A stretch of DNA of 64,000 nt, taken from positions 21,826,635-21,890,634 of the forward strand of contig NC_065921.1 of assembly GCF_024586455.1 (NCBI RefSeq), in the 5' to 3' direction. Both the position numbers and the translations under genes were made by a program. This DNA is from Bactrocera neohumeralis. Its lineage: Eukaryota > Arthropoda > Insecta > Diptera > Tephritidae. Under the pieces are notes generated by a model. It saw only the letters and a program-made list of their open reading frames with translations, was not told the origin of the DNA and did not search any database. Below, one piece after another: positions 58,540 to 64,000 of this stretch (position 1 is the first letter of the stretch; each line of letters begins with the position of its first letter).

Positions 58540-59600
58540 GAGAATTAAGCGTTTGTCAAATTTAGTTTAATTTTTATAATTTAATTCAGTTAAATTATTT
58601 TTGGGTTACTTTATTTAATTTTGTTTAATTTTAATTTTAATTTAAAGTTTGATTTTAATTTTAAATTTAGTTTTAAATTTAATTTTATTTTTAATTTTAA
58701 TTTTAATTTCAATTTTATTTTTAATTTTAATTTTAATTTAATTTATATTTAATTGTTAATTTTAAATTTAATTTTAGTTTTAATTTCAACTTTAACTTTA
58801 ACTTTAATTTTAATTTAATTTTATTTTAATTAATTTTAATTTTAATTTAATTGTTAATTTTAAATTTATTTTTAACTTTAATTTTATTTAAATTTAATTT
58901 TAATTTTGTTTTTAATTTTTAGTTTAACTTTAATTTAATTTAATTTTATCTTTAATTTTAATTTATTTTTGTTTTAATTAATTTTAATTTTAATTGTTAA
59001 TTTCAAATTTGTTTTTAACCTTAATTTTATTTAAATTTAATTTTAATTTTGTTTTTAATTTTTAGTTTAACTTTAATTTAATTTAATTTTAATTTAATTT
59101 TATTTTAATTAATTTTAATTTTTTAATTTAATTGTTAATTTCAAATTTGTTTTTAACTTTAATTTTAATTTTGTTTTTAATTTTTATTTTAACTTTAATT
59201 TAATTTAATTTTATTTTAATTAATTTTAATTTTCATTTAATTGTTAATTTTAATTTTACATTTACTTTTAAGTTTAATTTTATTAAATTTAATTTTAATT
59301 TTAAATTTTGTTCTAATTTTGCTTTTAATCTTAACTTTAACTTAATTTTACTTTAAATTTTAATTTTAATTTTGATTTATATTTATATGTATTTACTTTT
59401 AACTTATATTATTTTGCTTACTATCAATTTATTTCATTTAATTTTATTTAAATTTACTTAATTTAATTTAATTTAATTTCGTCAAATTTGATTTTATTTC
59501 ACTTGATTTGATATGCTTTTTTCGTTCTATTTCATATAATTGTTTATTTATTTTTATTATTTTATTTCATCTGATTAATTATTTTATTTAATTTTCCTGA
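58540..59600. repeat. TTTTAATTTAA-type satellite tract
   Basis: About 1 kb built of TTTTAAT/TTTAA words. Over it lies a longer period: AATTGTTAATTT starts at 58750, 58849, 58992, 59130 and 59239, with spacings 99, 143, 138 and 109, and around several of them the longer context AATTTTGTTTTTAATTTTTA recurs. No coding. Confidence 0.85.
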
Positions 59601-60475
59601 AAAACCGCATTCCATAACTTTTATTTGTGGCATGTTCATTCTGACTGACATCTTGTCAAAATAAGTAAACAACTGTCAAGCATTTATAAAGGTGTCACGA
59701 ACGAAATCCGTTACATGTTGATCATTTTAATTTGTTAGATGCAATAGTACGTGCGCTTTTTATAAGATCTTCCTATGACCCAATAATTAAAAATAAATAA
59801 ATTCCATTTTTAAGTTAAATATTTTAGTATTCTTATTATATTTTAATGAGAAGTTAAAACTATATCATTTGAGCAAAGTTGTCAGCAGCAAAACTTCGAA
59901 TTCGCATTTCAAAAGCTATAGATACGCTTCTTCAGCTCAATTAAGAGCTTAGAAACCCCTTTATCAACCCTATTTATTTTCGTAAATATAACAAAATAAT
60001 AGAACTTTTTAACTTTCAATTGGACCTACAAATTTTACATATACAATTTTATTTAAAGTTCTTAAAGTATTAGATCGATATGGTGTATGATACGTCTTAA
60101 AAATATTACTCAATTGGTAGGATAAAGAAAAATCAAAAATTTCCGTCGTTTCTGAAACTGTAAAATATTATCGGTTATATGTACATATGTATGTGATTTC
60201 TGAAAACTGACTGTTTCTAGATCGCCATTGTAATTGAAGTATTTAACAATAAAAAATATAAAAATAAAAGAAAGTTTTACTAGACTAAAAAGTGGGCACA
60301 GTTTTATACCTATATCCATACCTATATTTTGGAAGTTGATAAAATTGTACTAGAAACTAAGTGTTCTGAACTAAAAGATGCCAAAACTTGGAAAGATTGG
60401 AATTGGAAATTGGCTTAAACTGCAAATGAAAGAAGAATATTCCTCAAGTATCGTGCAGAGATCTGTGGGAAGCTA
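59601..60475. other. No gene seen
   Basis: AT-rich DNA between the satellite tract and a mariner element; the minus-strand ORF at 60110-60319 is of low complexity. Confidence 0.5.
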
Positions 60476-61379
60476 CAAGGAGCGTTCCAAAGTAAACAGG
60501 AACAGAACAAATGGTTTTTTCGGCAAAATCAATTTATTTTATTCAAAATAGTCTTCCTGCTTCAATACAGCTTTTTGCACGGCCCTAAAGCATGTCGAAC
60601 GAGAGTTTTAGCTCGTTGGCCAGTATGCCGGTGCAAGCTTTTTGAATGACCTCTACATCTGCTTTCCTTTCATGAGCAAATGCATTTTTCCGAAAAGGAA
60701 AGGCACTGTGCTATATCAGGTGAATACGGGGAGTGGTTAATGGTTAAAATGATTTTTGGTCAAATAATCGCTCACAAGCGTCGAATCGAATGTTGGTTTC
60801 TGAGCATTTTTTGGTCGTCAGTCAATTTGTGCGGAACAAACCATGCACATACCTTTCGTAAGCCCAAATGTTCCGTCAAAATGCGATAAATCGATGTTTG
60901 ATGTCTTGGAGATGTTCAATTCCATTTCCATGAATTTCAATGATGATTTCGGCTGATTTTTGATGAATTCACGCACAGTTTCGATGGAATTTCCGGTGAT
61001 CACGGATTTTGATTGGCCCACATGTTGATCGTCATTTATGCCTCCCACGACCACTTCGAAAACGTTGAAACCACTCTGCTACGGGATGGGCAATCATCGC
61101 TATAAACTAGTTCCACCAATTGAAACGTTTCGGAAAAAGTTTTACTAATGTTAAAAAAAAATTTAATGTTGGCTCTTCGTTCGAAGCTCATTTTCGCACC
61201 GATAACACAAACACACTGACACTTAGAACGCAATAACTTCACATACAATCAATGAAATGTCATGAAATTCTCAATGGACAATCGATAAAGATAGATTCTA
61301 ACGCACCAGTCAACATACAGATGGCGCCATCAGGGAGCACTAGATTCAAAAAGTCCTGTTTACTTTGGAACCCACCTTG
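60476..61379 (-). mobile_element. Internally deleted mariner element (copy B)
   Basis: A 904-bp copy of the element at 6752-7709, reversed. On the plus strand the left end is CAAGGAGCGTTCCAAAGTAA and the right end inverts to CAAGGTGGGTTCCAAAGTAA, with TA on both sides (60474-60475, 61380-61381). The minus-strand frame starts MSFERRANIKFFF (about 61192), continues VVSTFSKWSWEA after a shift, then DDQHVGQSKSVITGNS, LTEHFGL-like and VPHKLTDDQK words to QHSIRR (about 60790). It then jumps to KIILTINHSPYSPD. Both the first Asp (DE) and second Asp (HDNAPSH) segments are lost, whereas copy A lost only the first. The third region reads SPDIAQ. Confidence 0.9.
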
Positions 61380-61381
61380 TA

Positions 61382-62647
61382 GTATTTCCAGCCAAAGCCT
61401 CCGACCTTATTTTGCGATATCAAATCAAGCCAGAGTGTTTTTAAACGAGAAAAGTAAGCTTTCAGGATAAGAAGAAAATCGAAACCAGCTTCTAAGCAGA
61501 TATAATTTTATTTCAACATCCTTTGGAAGAGTCCTATAGCGGGTTTTAGACCAAGTTTTAGCCATAACATGTAAGCGCCAATTGGACTACTTGTATGACC
61601 AGTTAGGTTTGCTAACACTATTCTTAGATATTACTGAGTGCAAGATGTTCTCTAGAAATTAGCGAAAGCATAACGCCAGGCATACATTGGGTCTCGATGA
61701 AAAAACGGTCAATAAACGCTACATTCACCCGCTTAGTTGTCAAATTAAAAAGTTTTAAAGTATTTTCAAATAGTAATTAGAACATATAACAGTATTTTAA
61801 TAACATTGCTACCGTAAGGCGGAGAGACTACACCCGCTAATTACGAATAGCTGAAACAGTTGAAGACAGTTACAATTTAACAGTACAATAATTGTGGTGT
61901 TTTGCGAAAAAACGGTAAAACTGACAAATAAATAAATCACCTCAGAGTTTTGGTAATAAACTTTTCCAACAATGTTAGATTTATACTGCAACTAAGTGAC
62001 CAACTCACTGACTGAACGCCTAAGTCACAGGCGACAAGAGCGAGTGAGTAGTCATATGACGGAGGGTGTGCACGCTGCGGGTGTGCTGGAAGAGGCCATA
62101 AGTGAATGACTTCTAAAGTATCTTCTGGGACATAAAATGACCGAAGAGTAGTAACACGTTTATGCATAAATCTATGGAATAACTATAAAATAGGTAAGTA
62201 GTAGCTGCCGCATGAAGTAAGCAAAGGTTATTAGATTAGGAAGGCAACGGCAATTTGGTTAATTGGCAAAAAGACAAGTAGAAGTAGAGAGACAAGTAGC
62301 GGCTCACACCTTCAAACATTGAGTTCCTTCCGCTTTTAATTAAATTGCCAACGCATGACACACGCACACACACACACACTACTACAAACACACTTGTATG
62401 GGGGAAGTTGAGTGTGGTCACGCCTTGAAATGCGAAAAAGCCGTTATTGGGTTTGGTCCCAGCAAAACAGTGAATGCCTCGCTTCTTTATTTTTTATGCG
62501 AAAAACATAAATAAATGAATCGCGAGATTCACCAGCATTACGTAAGCCTTTCGTATAAGCGAGTAGTTGTCTTCGAAAACACTAGACAGGGAATATAAAC
62601 ACATACACACACCTACTACGTTTTAATATATTCTAAAACGAACGCAA
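61382..62647. other. No gene seen; (AC)n microsatellite
   Basis: (AC)n at 62358-62380. Bases 62010-62120 are GC-richer. ORFs at 61809-61991, 61937-62167 and 62236-62421 lack recognised motifs. Confidence 0.45.
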
Positions 62648-62827
62648 ATGAGTTCTTTAACCAATACGGCCGTCGCTGACCAACCGTTGCTAGCGCTATC
62701 GCTTCTGAGCGCCCATGGAGGAGTTGTCTCTGATGTTGATGGATGTGTTGAGCATGTTGGTGGCACATGCAAATTGCGTATAAAATACAAAAGCAATATT
62801 TATATTAATGATTTTACAGTGTTGTAA
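62648..62827 (+). other. Small ORF in a GC-rich island; possible exon on either strand
   Basis: An ATG at 62648 opens a 59-codon frame: MSSLTNTAVADQPLLALSLL followed by SAHGGVVSDVDGCVEHVGGT, ending TAA at 62825-62827. The composition to about 62775 is clearly coding-like (near 50 percent GC) against AT-rich flanks. The opposite strand is also open here, as VPPTCSTHPSTSETTPPWAL. I recognise neither. It may be an exon, a UTR, or an old insertion. Confidence 0.25.
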
Positions 62828-63059
62828 TAGTTGTTCTAGAAGTTCTGATTTTAGTTCGGTCTCTAAGGATATCCATTGTCTTATCTGTATGTATGCGTGT
62901 GCACGAATGAAAAATGAAGTTGGAAAAACGGCAGAAAGTGAAAAATTGCACTTGCGTGGATTTTATCACAAGATAAGTGATTTATTAAAGAATTACAGGT
63001 ATATCTCAAATTAATGGTAATATTAGAAAAGAAAGGAAAACGTTTTCATATTTCTTTTT
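62828..63059. other. No gene seen
   Basis: Short gap; the ORF at 62808-63014 overlaps AT-rich DNA without a motif. Confidence 0.5.
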
Positions 63060-63820
63060 AGCCATTTCTGCAAATGCGCCCGTTTATCGGTGATTTCGTA
63101 CTGCAAATGGTTAAATAACAGTATATATGCCATAACCTTGCCAGCCGACTATTGCATTTTTCTACACTTTGAAGCGGCTTTATCGTATGCAGTCTCGGTT
63201 GATTGCTGATTGGACTTCGGATTGAAATGATGGATCCATGTTTCATCCATTGTCATATATCGACGCAAAAATTGGGGTTAATACGCTTGAATGTCTTTAA
63301 ACACTGCTTCGAGTCATCAATTCGTCGTTGTTTTTAATCCAAAGTGAGCTCGCGGAGCACCCACTTTGCACAGAGCTTTCTTATGCCCAAATATTCGCGA
63401 ATGACATAATGTATACGTTCAGTTGATACCTTTAGAGTGCCAATCAATATTACTTTGTGGATTTTTTTTTTATATTTTTGTCGGTTGCATCCTCTTTTGG
63501 GCGACCAATGCGTTTACCATCTTCGGTACTCATTTCACCACCTCTAATAATAGCATACTAATGCTTGATGACTGATTTTCTGGGAACAGTGTACGGAAAC
63601 TCGTCATCAAGCTTCAACTTCAAAAAGCAATGTTTTATCAACGCGAGATTCCTTTTCACCCATTGATATAATTCACAAACTAATGATCCGACTGCTGTCA
63701 GAATTATGTACGCGCCTTTTGAGGTTATGGCTAACTAAAAATCATATGGATTTATTTCTAGTAGCGCCATCTATGTGTCAGGCCGGCCTGTTAGAAGCAT
63801 ACACTTTTCTAAAGAGATAC
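63060..63820 (-). pseudogene. mariner transposase relic (irritans-like), N-terminal two thirds
   Basis: The minus strand carries a leader GTCGGATCATTAGTTTGTGA, then ATG and GEKESRVDKTLLFEVEA with a stop, DDEFPYTVPRKSVIKH, DGKRIGRPKEDATDKNIKK and VIREYLGIRKLCAKWVL (second helix-turn-helix). The first catalytic segment TMDETWIHHF keeps its Asp but lies in a shifted frame, followed by KPLQSVEKCNSRLARLWH. It ends at about 63060 with no second or third acid. The leader closely matches that of the relic at 40085, so both are one subfamily. Confidence 0.82.
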
Positions 63821-64000
63821 TTATCGTAATACACACATGTGTATGAAATTTATGTTCAATTTCCTTCGAGGAATTCTAGCTAATATCTTAAAAATCGTGG
63901 AAATATATATTCAAAAGCTTCGTTATGAACAAATATCAAAGAAAGGGACTGTCAGGTCTTGTTATTTAACGACAGAAGGCAATCACAACTTGTATGTATT
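63821..64000. other. No gene seen
   Basis: Non-coding end of the window. Confidence 0.5.

Noticed and set aside
1..64000. CRISPR array, operon or other prokaryotic system
   Set aside because: No regularly spaced direct repeats with unique spacers, no ribosome-binding-site-led gene clusters; all content fits an insect nuclear genome.

Overview
This window reads as nuclear DNA of a higher fly. It is AT-rich, has no operons or dense coding, carries many TATA/CATA and (TG)n microsatellites, and contains mariner elements and non-LTR retrotransposons of the types common in Brachycera. Several dispersed repeats, above all a ~0.5 kb repeat with the motif CAGTTTGTATGGCAGCTATA, resemble ones I associate with tephritid fruit flies (Bactrocera and relatives). 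That assignment is inference from memory, not a search. No complete host gene is visible, so the window is probably intergenic or lies inside very long introns.

The best host coding signal is one short minus-strand exon (10098-10266) that starts MGKKRESRSSQS and ends at a plausible splice donor. Weaker candidates are GC-richer islands at about 24.69-24.84 kb, 34.50-34.90 kb, 42.88-43.23 kb, 51.20-51.70 kb and 62.65-62.83 kb.

The recognisable content is mostly broken mobile elements. (1) Tc1/mariner superfamily: two DUF4817-type transposase relics (1-843, 22840-23880); two internally deleted mariner copies with matched inverted repeats and TA duplications (6752-7709, 60476-61379); several irritans-like mariner relics (14160-14655, 40085-40790, 45525-45770, 46925-47490, 63060-63820); one cecropia-like relic (21590-22060); and smaller mariner pieces (3770-3965, 17330-17755, 25235-25490). 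(2) Non-LTR retrotransposons: an RTE-like family with a (GAA)n tail (47695-49159, the longest ORF in the window; also 19720-20515, 53305-53755, 55790-56932), an older relative (10860-11866), a jockey-like 3' piece (52440-52605), and an R1/LOA/jockey-like element with RNase H (53040-53304 and 53760-54195) interrupted by one RTE copy. (3) Short TIR elements: a 640-bp pogo/Tigger-like element with 23-bp perfect inverted repeats placed at the end of a mariner relic (40791-41430); a TTAA-flanked family in four places; a 162-bp element (4383-4544); and a ~280-bp element present in inverted orientation on both sides of 27-28 kb.

Two long low-complexity tracts stand out: an A/T tract with recurring AAAACTG words (33.2-34.26 kb) and a TTTTAATTTAA-type satellite with a longer period (58.54-59.6 kb). 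I found no CRISPR array, rRNA or convincing tRNA. Every transposase or reverse transcriptase copy I could read is disabled by deletion, frameshift, stop or loss of a catalytic residue.
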